Shown here in pieces: positions 1 to 5,041 of a stretch of 10,787 bases of DNA. Position 1 is the first letter of the stretch; each line of letters opens with the position of its first letter. Under the pieces are notes generated by a model. That model saw only the letters and a program-made list of their open reading frames with translations. It made no database searches and had not been told where the DNA came from. A program made the position numbers and the translations under genes. Source of the DNA: Lachnoclostridium sp. UBA739 (GTDB lineage Bacteria; Bacillota_A; Clostridia; Lachnospirales; Lachnospiraceae); the NCBI GenBank assembly GCA_002297865.1, contig DBKX01000308.1, positions 1-10,787 on the forward strand, given 5' to 3'.

Positions 1-2
1 CT

Positions 3-743
3 CCAAGAACAATGAAAGAAAGCAGTAACGAATTATTTTCAGGGAAGAAAGCAGATGTTTTGGCAGAGAACAGTGCATTTATAGAAGAATGGGCGAACAA
101 TTACTCGAATCGTAATGTGGATTTTATATTGGAACATACATCAAAAAAGGCAAAAGGTTCATTGGAACAGGAAGGTTTGTTGGCAACAGAAGAGGGAAAA
201 TACTATTTCGGATGGTCCAGTCCTTGGCCTATGGACGAAAAAAATGCATATAGGATTATTGATAGAACCAATTCAAGCGCTACAATATTATATTATGCAT
301 TTACTTCTGATCCACATTATCGAGTATGGCGTGAGACATTCACCTATAAGAATAAGGGGGAGAATGGTTTTCAAGTGACATCAGAAAAAACGGAATTCTT
401 TGAGGAAATCGTTACAAAAGATGACTTCTATAAAGCATACCCAGACGGAACAATTACAGGAACGCCAATGGACTATCTTGCAAATGATTGTGGGAAAGTC
501 TTAAATGAAAAGGCATTAGGTAAAAATGCAGAGTATTACAAGGATTTATTGAAACCAGGAACTTCAGCAGTAAATCTGTTGAATATTTCCTATAAAAAAG
601 TTAAGGTGAAAGTGTCTTATAAAAAGAATGGAGAAGCACGTGTAACAATTACGTTTAAGAAAAATAAAACGAAAGTTACAGTCAAGATGGTGCAGCCATT
701 TGGAAAAAAAGGAATCTGGATTCCACAGGATGTAGTAAAGTAG
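3..743 (+). CDS. C-terminal part of a BlaR1/M56-peptidase-like protein, 5' end outside window
   Basis: The first in-window ATG is at 12, but the frame is already open from base 3 and no ribosome binding site is visible, so I read this as the 3' part of a longer gene. The visible 243 residues have no membrane segment and no protease motif. From residue 24 there is an E-E-W-A motif, then Y-F-G-W-S-S-P-W-P at 65-73, an aromatic-rich region to about 130, and a very lysine-rich tail (about 195-235) ending in G-I-W-I-P-Q-D. From memory, the E-E-W-A and F-G-W-S-S-P-W-P motifs occur in domains appended to the C-terminus of clostridial M56/BlaR1-type membrane peptidases, which sense beta-lactams or envelope stress. 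If so, this is the extracellular part. The family call is inference. It could also be an unrelated secreted or lipoprotein domain. No clear terminator follows the stop. Confidence 0.55.
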   Translation, partial: PRTMKESSNELFSGKKADVLAENSAFIEEWANNYSNRNVDFILEHTSKKAKGSLEQEGLLATEEGKYYFGWSSPWPMDEKNAYRIIDRTNSSATILYYAFTSDPHYRVWRETFTYKNKGENGFQVTSEKTEFFEEIVTKDDFYKAYPDGTITGTPMDYLANDCGKVLNEKALGKNAEYYKDLLKPGTSAVNLLNISYKKVKVKVSYKKNGEARVTITFKKNKTKVTVKMVQPFGKKGIWIPQDVVK

Positions 744-821
744 TTGAAGGCAGATTCTACATTGCATAATTTATTTATTTCGTAACTTAACCAATGTGTC
801 AAGTAGCATGGGGCAAAACTG

Positions 822-849
822 TTGTAATAAACATGAAAATTGATATAAT
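822..849 (+). promoter_or_regulatory. Predicted sigma-A promoter with extended -10
   Basis: TTGTAA at 822-827 and a perfect TATAAT at 844-849 are separated by 16 bp, and TG one base before the -10 (841-842) makes it an extended -10. No gene starts closely downstream. Transcription would begin near 856 and meet a hairpin at 868-894. Confidence 0.45.
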
Positions 850-867
850 AAGGGGTGTACAGAAGTT

Positions 868-894
868 AAGATACATTAACAAAACATGTATCTT
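868..894 (+). terminator. Hairpin just after the 844 promoter, weak terminator or attenuator
   Basis: AAGATACAT at 868-876 and ATGTATCTT at 886-894 form a perfect 9-bp stem with a 9-nt loop, followed by TTGTAT. The stem is AT-rich and the T tract is poor, so termination would be weak at best. An alternative is an operator palindrome. Its position about 12 nt after the predicted transcription start suggests a short leader RNA or attenuator. Confidence 0.35.
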
Positions 895-988
895 TTGTAT
901 AGGGTTCAGCTAGTTTTTGCCCGTATATCCCCATTTTATGATAGGACATCATTTGTAGACCTATTAGTTTAACATGAAGATTTACCTG

Positions 989-1023
989 CTCAGTTGACAT
1001 CAATGCGGACATCTCAGTTGACA
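989..1023. repeat. Two direct copies of CTCAGTTGACA, resembling an insertion sequence end
   Basis: CTCAGTTGACA occurs at 989-999 and 1013-1023, a 24-bp offset. Read on the minus strand the outer copy starts TGTCAACTGAG. A terminus beginning 5'-TGT with repeated subterminal motifs is the usual layout of IS21-family ends, where transposase binds several copies. No transposase gene is nearby, so this would be a solitary end or decayed remnant. TGTCAA at 797-802 could be the partner end (see findings). Family assignment is inference. Confidence 0.35.
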
Positions 1024-1043
1024 AGTTTTTTACACATATTTGG

Positions 1044-1079
1044 ATGAAGAAAGTCTTATGCCACTCCCTTATTGCATAA
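1044..1079 (+). CDS. Possible 11-codon leader peptide
   Basis: ATG at 1044 opens a short frame encoding MKKVLCHSLIA, with TAA at 1077-1079. Its second half and stop codon lie inside the hairpin at 1054-1081, the arrangement expected of a leader peptide whose translation prevents terminator formation. The weak point is the lack of a Shine-Dalgarno sequence: the preceding bases are T/A-rich, ending in TTTGG. I keep it as a possibility because of its geometry with the two structures behind it. Confidence 0.25.
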   Translation: MKKVLCHSLIA

Positions 1080-1088
1080 GGCTTTTTA
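1054..1088 (+). terminator. Terminator-like hairpin in the upstream leader
   Basis: CTTATGC (1055-1061) pairs with GCATAAG (1074-1080), extended by a T-G wobble (1054 with 1081). The 12-nt loop is followed by CTTTTTA, a short T tract. The stem is modest, so intrinsic termination is plausible but not strong. It lies about 200 nt after the promoter at 822-849. Confidence 0.4.
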
Positions 1089-1144
1089 ACATACGAGGAA
1101 AGTCCTTTAGGAGTCCTTTCCTATAAGTTAAAAAGACTCCTAAA
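1082..1144 (+). promoter_or_regulatory. Nested palindrome with mutually exclusive alternative stem
   Basis: Three nested stems are visible: CTTTTTAAC (1082-1090) with GTTAAAAAG (1127-1135), AGGAAAG (1096-1102) with CTTTCCT (1116-1122), and TCCT (1103-1106) with AGGA (1109-1112). A competing 10-bp stem pairs TTTAGGAGTC (1106-1115) with GACTCCTAAA (1135-1144), which cannot coexist with the middle stem and would break the end of the outer one. AGTCCTTT is also directly repeated at 1101-1108 and 1112-1119. Such switchable pairing is typical of attenuators or leader riboregulators. No known riboswitch class is recognised. Confidence 0.4.
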
Positions 1145-1212
1145 AAACAGCGATACCCGATCGGCGCGGAAAAGTGCCTTCTCCCTGAAGATTGAGGAGC
1201 AAGTGAGTTGAG

Positions 1213-1237
1213 AGTGTCGAAGACACTTTGTTCTGTT
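1213..1237 (+). terminator. Short terminator-like hairpin
   Basis: AGTGTC (1213-1218) and GACACT (1222-1227) form a 6-bp stem closed by the tight loop GAA. TTGTTCTGTT follows, a broken T-rich tail. It could end transcripts coming from the upstream promoter before the next promoter at 1266. Confidence 0.35.
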
Positions 1238-1265
1238 ATAAGGAATGTTGAGGTTCGATATATTC

Positions 1266-1295
1266 TTGACATTCTCAATATAAGAACGATACAAT
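1266..1295 (+). promoter_or_regulatory. Predicted promoter of the kinase-like gene
   Basis: A consensus -35 TTGACA at 1266-1271 and TACAAT at 1290-1295 are separated by 18 bp. The expected start near 1302 leaves about 54 nt before the TTG start codon. An inverted repeat, ATTCTCAA (1271-1278) with TTGAGAAT (1306-1313), spans the -10 region and could be an operator or a leader hairpin. Confidence 0.55.
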
Positions 1296-1355
1296 GTAAT
1301 GTGAGTTGAGAATAATTTACCTTTAGTAAGTTATTGTAGCAGGGGGTAGTGTTGT

Positions 1356-1919
1356 TTGAATCGGGATATATTATGTGTAAATGGGAAAGAATACAAAATT
1401 ATAAAACTATTAGGCAAAGGGAAAGGTGGGTATTCCTACCTTGTTACGGATGGTCAGAATCAGTTTGTTTTAAAGCAGATACATCACGAACCTTGTGTTT
1501 ATTATCAGTTTGGTAATAAATTAGAATCAGAACTTCGAGATTATAAGAAGCTCAGTTCAATTGGAATTAGGATGTCCAAACTCTATGAAGTGGATAAAGA
1601 CAATGAGAGAATTTTGAAAGAATACATTGAGGGTGACACTATATTTACGCTGGTGCTTACAGATAGAATGGAGTCTTTGTACATACAGCAAATGCACCAG
1701 ATGTGCAAGATGCTTTATGAAGCAAAAATGAATATTGATTATTTTCCAACTAACTTTGTGGTTAATGGAAATAGTATGTACTACATTGATTATGAATGTA
1801 ATGACTACATGGAGGAATGGAACTTTGAAAACTGGGGAATAAAGTACTGGTCAAAAACACCAGAGTTTTTAAAGTATGTAGAAGTGAATAGAAAAAGGCA
1901 TGAAGGGGAAGACGTTTGA
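1356..1919 (+). CDS. Minimal kinase-fold protein (protein kinase / APH-like)
   Basis: This 187-residue protein has the landmarks of the protein-kinase/aminoglycoside-phosphotransferase fold in order. A glycine-rich loop G-K-G-K-G-G lies at 20-25, the ATP-anchoring lysine at 40 (F-V-L-K), and candidate helix-C glutamates at 57-59. The catalytic D128-x4-N133 (N-I-D-Y-F-P-T-N) and a metal-binding aspartate at 145 (Y-I-D-Y-E) follow. Catalytic residues therefore appear intact, but the C-lobe after the DFG-equivalent is only about 40 residues, far shorter than in Ser/Thr kinases (about 250-300). No membrane segment or signal peptide is seen, so it is probably cytosolic. TTG at 1356 is the only start fitting the AGGGGG site at 1341-1346, with 9 nt spacing. 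Its substrate is unknown: a protein, a sugar of the lipopolysaccharide-kinase type, or a small molecule. It stands alone behind its own promoter and may be accessory DNA. Confidence 0.7.
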   Translation: MNRDILCVNGKEYKIIKLLGKGKGGYSYLVTDGQNQFVLKQIHHEPCVYYQFGNKLESELRDYKKLSSIGIRMSKLYEVDKDNERILKEYIEGDTIFTLVLTDRMESLYIQQMHQMCKMLYEAKMNIDYFPTNFVVNGNSMYYIDYECNDYMEEWNFENWGIKYWSKTPEFLKYVEVNRKRHEGEDV

Positions 1920-1944
1920 TATTACTCGAATGTCTTTTCTTAAT

Positions 1945-1974
1945 TGATAGGAACTTCCGTTCCAATTCCTATCA
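1945..1974. repeat. Inverted repeat between the kinase gene and modC
   Basis: TGATAGGAA (1945-1953) and TTCCTATCA (1966-1974) form a perfect 9-bp stem with a 12-nt loop. An alternative inner stem GGAAC/GTTCC is also possible. No T tract follows, so it is not a classical terminator. It lies 35 bp before modC and overlaps a weak -35-like TTGATA (1944-1949), so it may be an operator. It does not resemble the ModE site. Confidence 0.35.
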
Positions 1975-2009
1975 TAAGATGTAAAAGGTACTGGAAATGA
2001 GGAAGTCTA

Positions 2010-3032
2010 ATGAAACTGATTGTTAACATAAAAAAGAAGCTTGGTTCTTTTCACTTAAATGTGGATTTTATAATTGAAAACGAGATAGTTGCGATTCTTG
2101 GTGCATCTGGAAGTGGCAAGAGTATGACATTAAAATGTATCGCAGGTATCGAGACGCCAGATGAGGGGTATATTATTTTGAATGATCGGATTCTATTCGA
2201 TTCCCAGAAAAAAATTAACTTGTCTCCTCAGGACCGTCATGTGGGGTATCTTTTTCAAGATTATGCCTTATTTCCCAATATGACAGTGACCAATAATATT
2301 ATGGCTGGAATGGGACGGAATCCCGATAGAGAAGTTTTGCTGAGAATGGTGAAACAGTTTCATCTAGAAGGGTTAGAAGAACACTATCCAGCACAGCTTT
2401 CTGGCGGGCAAAAGCAGAGAGTAGCATTGGCAAGAATGATGGCATCAGAGCCAGATGTGATATTATTAGACGAACCATTTTCAGCGTTAGATACGTATCT
2501 AAGGTGGGAGATGGAGCAGGAGATGGGTGAACTTTTCAATGAAATAAACAAGCCAGTAATTTTAGTTTCTCATAACCGAAATGAAGTATATCGATTGTGT
2601 CAAACGGTAAGCTGTATGGAAGAGGGATACATGGAGAAACCAGTTTCACGAAAACTCTTTTTCCATCATCCAAAAACAAAAACGGCTGCTATTTTATCGG
2701 GGTGCATAAATATATCAAGGGCGGAGCAGATAGATGATACCCATGTATTTGCGTTAGATTGGAACATGACGCTAACAGTGCCTAAGATGCGACATCCTGT
2801 TGAATATGTAGGAATTCGTTCACATTGTTTCAAGAACATAGAGGAAGATAATGTGTTCACCTTACTGGAAGCTCGATTGTTCGAAGAACCCTATGAGTGG
2901 AATGTGTCATTTCTAACGGAAAATTCGTCAGCCAGGTTGTATTGGAAAATACCAAAAGAAGATATTGGAGTGGTTCTTGAATTACCACAAAAGCTATATG
3001 TGAAAAAGGAAGATATCTTGTTGCTGAGGTAA
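2010..3032 (+). CDS. modC: Molybdate/tungstate ABC transporter ATP-binding protein ModC
   Basis: This 340-residue ATPase should energise molybdate or tungstate import at the inner face of the membrane with a ModB permease and ModA binding protein. It has Walker A G-A-S-G-S-G-K-S at 31-38, the Q-loop glutamine at 83, the signature L-S-G-G-Q at 130-134, Walker B I-L-L-D-E-P at 151-156 and the switch histidine at 188. Residues from about 225 form a C-terminal domain in the TOBE/MOP position, as in ModC (usually about 350 residues). The region after Walker A (F-D-S, L-S-P-Q-D-R, V-G-Y-L-F-Q-D-Y-A-L-F-P) is strongly ModC-like. GAGGAA at 1999-2004 supports the ATG at 2010. No modA or modB lies next to it in this window, which is unusual. 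Molybdenum supply fits the molybdopterin enzyme encoded downstream. A sulfate-type or other ABC ATPase is a less likely alternative. Confidence 0.85.
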   Translation: MKLIVNIKKKLGSFHLNVDFIIENEIVAILGASGSGKSMTLKCIAGIETPDEGYIILNDRILFDSQKKINLSPQDRHVGYLFQDYALFPNMTVTNNIMAGMGRNPDREVLLRMVKQFHLEGLEEHYPAQLSGGQKQRVALARMMASEPDVILLDEPFSALDTYLRWEMEQEMGELFNEINKPVILVSHNRNEVYRLCQTVSCMEEGYMEKPVSRKLFFHHPKTKTAAILSGCINISRAEQIDDTHVFALDWNMTLTVPKMRHPVEYVGIRSHCFKNIEEDNVFTLLEARLFEEPYEWNVSFLTENSSARLYWKIPKEDIGVVLELPQKLYVKKEDILLLR

Positions 3033-3037
3033 ATAAG

Positions 3038-3166
3038 GACATTCCATATGGAGTAGTGGCAGCATATATGATTGAAGCATTACATAATCAGAAAGCTGCC
3101 AATGACTTCTTAGCAATGTATAATCGCCAGATTGAAGTGTTACGAACTAATATTTATATTTCTTGA
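3038..3166 (+). pseudogene. Possible gene remnant after modC
   Basis: A stop-free frame runs from inside the modC end to TGA at 3164-3166. From 3038 it encodes 42 residues with protein-like composition, beginning D-I-P-Y-G-V-V-A-A-Y-M and ending near N-I-Y-I-S. The only ATG (3068) is 14 nt from a GGAG and would give 32 residues. I do not recognise the family. It may be the tail of a lost gene, a small unrecognised ORF or chance. The -35 box of the next promoter overlaps its stop. Confidence 0.3.
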
Positions 3167-3192
3167 CGTTTTTACATACCCTATGTTATCTT
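3163..3192 (+). promoter_or_regulatory. Predicted promoter of the CRP/FNR regulator
   Basis: TTGACG at 3163-3168 is followed after 17-18 bp by TTATCT/TATCTT (3186-3192). The -35 is good, the -10 weaker. The start would be near 3199, leaving a leader of about 34 nt. No TGTGA-type site is visible here, so autoregulation through that motif is not supported upstream of the gene. Confidence 0.4.
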
Positions 3193-3232
3193 GATATACC
3201 AATATGCAATACAAATATAAGTGGGGATTTAC

Positions 3233-3919
3233 ATGAATCAATTAAAAGATTTAAAACTATTTCATCAAGTAGACAAGAATACGATAGATTCTGTTTGGAA
3301 AGCAGGAAAAGTCATTACGTATCAAAAAGGCGACCATTGTTTCTCAGCAAGAGAAATGTGTAATAAAGTTTATATTCTCATATCAGGAAAAGTAGCAATC
3401 TACAATCTTACGCATTCAGGAAAGAGAAAAATCATTTTCTATTTAGGCCATGGTGCTTTATTAAATGATCAGGTAACAAAAACTTCCTTACCTGCAGTTT
3501 CTTGTCAAACTATTGACAAATGCGAAGTGTTTTGTATATCAAAAGAAAGTTTTTTGAAACTGATGGAGAAGGATTTTTCGCTAACCCAAGCAATATTGTC
3601 AGACTATGAGCATAAGCTGTTTCGCATGAGCCATCAGCTAAAGAATACACTAGGCTGTATTTATCTGGAGCGAAAACTGGCATCTAAGCTTTGGAAGCTG
3701 GCGAGGGATTTTGGAGTTCAGGTAGACAAGGGAATCTATATAGATATTGCATTTAGTATCACAGAATTGGCAGATTTTCTAGGGGCTCCCAGAGAGTCAA
3801 CTTCAAGAGCTTTGAAAAAACTTGTGGAAAAAGGTTTAGTTTGGATGGATGGAAAAAGGATTTACGTAATTGATCCAGAACGTATGTCAGTTTTTTATAG
3901 GACTGGAAACATAATGTAA
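3233..3919 (+). CDS. CRP/FNR-family transcription regulator
   Basis: This 228-residue protein has the standard CRP/FNR layout. A beta-roll sensor domain covers about 5-100, a long dimerisation helix about 102-140, and a winged helix-turn-helix about 175-210. The recognition helix reads A-P-R-E-S-T-S-R, with R187, E188 and R192 matching the CRP residues that read TGTGA; FNR has V-E-x3-R instead. The cAMP-binding signature (G-E-x and R-S/T) is absent where G-H-G-A-L-L-N-D stands, so cAMP is an unlikely ligand. Six cysteines (36, 43, 91, 97, 101, 142) lack the N-terminal FNR cluster spacing. Heme/NO sensing, as in HcpR-like members, or redox sensing are candidates. The ATG at 3233 is preferred over the in-frame GTG at 3221 because GGGGA at 3223-3227 is its ribosome site. 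The gene directly precedes the operon at 4040 and probably controls it. Confidence 0.85.
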   Translation: MNQLKDLKLFHQVDKNTIDSVWKAGKVITYQKGDHCFSAREMCNKVYILISGKVAIYNLTHSGKRKIIFYLGHGALLNDQVTKTSLPAVSCQTIDKCEVFCISKESFLKLMEKDFSLTQAILSDYEHKLFRMSHQLKNTLGCIYLERKLASKLWKLARDFGVQVDKGIYIDIAFSITELADFLGAPRESTSRALKKLVEKGLVWMDGKRIYVIDPERMSVFYRTGNIM

Positions 3920-3933
3920 AATTAATGTAAAAT
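3912..3933 (+). repeat. Tandem 11-bp duplication at the regulator stop codon
   Basis: TAATGTAAAAT occurs twice in immediate tandem (3912-3922, 3923-3933). The first copy contains the TAA stop. It is probably replication slippage. It adds an AT-rich spacer just before the terminator/operator element. Confidence 0.6.
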
Positions 3934-3947
3934 TTTTAAAATTAGAT

Positions 3948-3980
3948 TAGTCTGTGATGATTGTCACAGACTATTTTTTT
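3948..3980 (+). terminator. Rho-independent terminator of the regulator gene that also contains a CRP-type operator
   Basis: TAGTCTGTGA (3948-3957) and TCACAGACTA (3964-3973) form a perfect 10-bp stem with a 6-nt loop, followed at once by seven T residues (3974-3980). This is a textbook intrinsic terminator. The same bases contain TGTGA-N6-TCACA, the CRP consensus, with 9-bp symmetric flanks beyond what termination needs. Its centre (3960.5) is about 41.5-44.5 bp before the predicted operon start. Confidence 0.85.
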
Positions 3981-3989
3981 ATTCTATAT

Positions 3990-3998
3990 TATCATAAT
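3990..3998 (+). promoter_or_regulatory. Predicted activator-dependent promoter of the asr operon
   Basis: Two overlapping -10 candidates, TATCAT (3990-3995) and CATAAT (3993-3998), lie at the right distance from the palindrome at 3948-3973. They give start sites near 4002 or 4005. With a start at 4002 the palindrome centre is at -41.5, the class II activator position. No good independent -35 is seen, which fits dependence on an activator. The leader before asrA would be 35-38 nt. Confidence 0.5.
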
Positions 3999-4039
3999 CT
4001 TAGTTAATTAATTATCAATATTTTGGAAGGAGATTTCAC

Positions 4040-5041
4040 ATGGGTTATTCCATTTCAATTGAACAAAGCAATGCTTTATTTCAGAGCTTAAGTGATAAAT
4101 ATGATATTTATGCACCAAAGATATTTGAAGGGGAGGGATGCTTCTCTGATACAGACAGTCTTCGTTATGGAAAAGTAAAATCATTTGATGAAATTCTATT
4201 CGAAAGAAAATCTGAGTTTTCCTTTAAAGAAGTGCTAATTCCGATGAGAGAGACATTGTTGTATTTTACAGAAAGCCAGACAATAGTGCCAGAAGAAGAT
4301 AAAAAGGGAGCAATTATTTTTGTAAGAAGCTGTGATTTACATGCGATTAAGCGTCTAGATCAAATTTATCTTAAAAATGGAGCATCCGACTTTTATTATG
4401 CAAGACGTAGGAATAAAGTGAAATTTGCTTTACTTGGTTGTGAAGAAACTTGTCAGTCTGGTTTCTGTGTGAGTATGGGAACCAACACAACTGATGAATA
4501 TGATTTCTCTTTCAAGATGACAAAAGAAGGTATCTTCGTTGATTGTAAGGATGAAACATTAAAAGAACATTTTGATAGCGTGAAATTAGGAGAAATTAAT
4601 GTGATACCTGATTTTGTTACAGAGAATGAGGAAAAGGTTACATTGCCAAAGAATCTTTCGAATGACAGCTTTACGGATGAAATCTGGGAAGAGTACGGCA
4701 GTCGCTGCATCAACTGTGGACGTTGTAACTTTGTCTGTCCAACTTGTACTTGTTTTTCCATGCAAGATATCTTCTATAAAGATAATAAAAATGCAGGTGA
4801 GAGAAGAAGAGTGTGGGCTTCCTGTCAGATAGATGGGTATACCGACATGGCGGGTGGGCACAGCTTCCGTAAGAGTAATGCAGACCGTACAAGATTTAAA
4901 GTAATGCATAAAATCTATGACTATGAAAAACGTTTTGGATATCCAATGTGTGTTGGATGTGGACGTTGTGACGATGTCTGTCCGGAATATATTTCATTTT
5001 CAAACCTTGTGAACAGACTTGCAGCGAAGGAGGAACAGTAG
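4040..5041 (+). CDS. asrA: Anaerobic sulfite reductase subunit A
   Basis: AsrA is the electron-transferring iron-sulfur subunit of the cytoplasmic AsrABC complex, passing electrons towards the siroheme subunit. The 333 residues match the usual length. Residues 92-150 carry the conserved R-S-C-D-L-H-A-I motif and cysteines at 134, 138 and 143. The C-terminal third holds two [4Fe-4S] ferredoxin motifs, C223-x2-C226-x2-C229-x3-C233 with extra C236 and C238, and C304-x2-C307-x2-C310-x3-C314. AGGAG at 4028-4032 with 7 nt spacing fixes the start. It is first in the operon, 67 bp after the terminator/operator palindrome, and its stop codon abuts the asrB start. The family also resembles beta subunits of hydrogenase/sulfhydrogenase-type enzymes, but the three-gene order makes Asr clear. 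Confidence 0.93.
   Translation: MGYSISIEQSNALFQSLSDKYDIYAPKIFEGEGCFSDTDSLRYGKVKSFDEILFERKSEFSFKEVLIPMRETLLYFTESQTIVPEEDKKGAIIFVRSCDLHAIKRLDQIYLKNGASDFYYARRRNKVKFALLGCEETCQSGFCVSMGTNTTDEYDFSFKMTKEGIFVDCKDETLKEHFDSVKLGEINVIPDFVTENEEKVTLPKNLSNDSFTDEIWEEYGSRCINCGRCNFVCPTCTCFSMQDIFYKDNKNAGERRRVWASCQIDGYTDMAGGHSFRKSNADRTRFKVMHKIYDYEKRFGYPMCVGCGRCDDVCPEYISFSNLVNRLAAKEEQ

Larger units (their letters stand above)
744..1355. other. Long non-coding region with mobile-element-like debris and leader structures
   Basis: These 612 bases contain no convincing gene. In order they hold the 822-849 promoter, the 868-894 hairpin, the repeated CTCAGTTGACA pair, the possible leader peptide with its hairpin, the nested switchable palindrome, a GC-richer patch (about 1150-1200), a small hairpin and the 1266-1295 promoter. 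A minus-strand open frame over 1069-1278 looks non-coding: it has no ribosome site and runs through the palindromes. The composition suggests layered insertions. Confidence 0.5.

Noticed and set aside
994..1023. Two TTGACA hexamers as -35 boxes
   Set aside because: Neither has a -10-like hexamer 16-18 bp downstream. They are part of the repeated CTCAGTTGACA units.
1069..1278. Minus-strand frame of 69 codons in the long intergenic region
   Set aside because: No ribosome site, biased and basic composition, and it runs through nested palindromes. It is best explained as a shadow of structured non-coding DNA.
1245..1283. Short + frame of 12 codons (M-L-R-F-D-I-F-L) ahead of the kinase gene
   Set aside because: The AAGG is only 1-2 nt from the ATG and the frame covers the -35 of the predicted promoter, so it is unlikely to be a leader peptide.
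4453..4909. Long minus-strand frames inside asrA
   Set aside because: They are opposite a well-conserved gene and have no start signals of their own.
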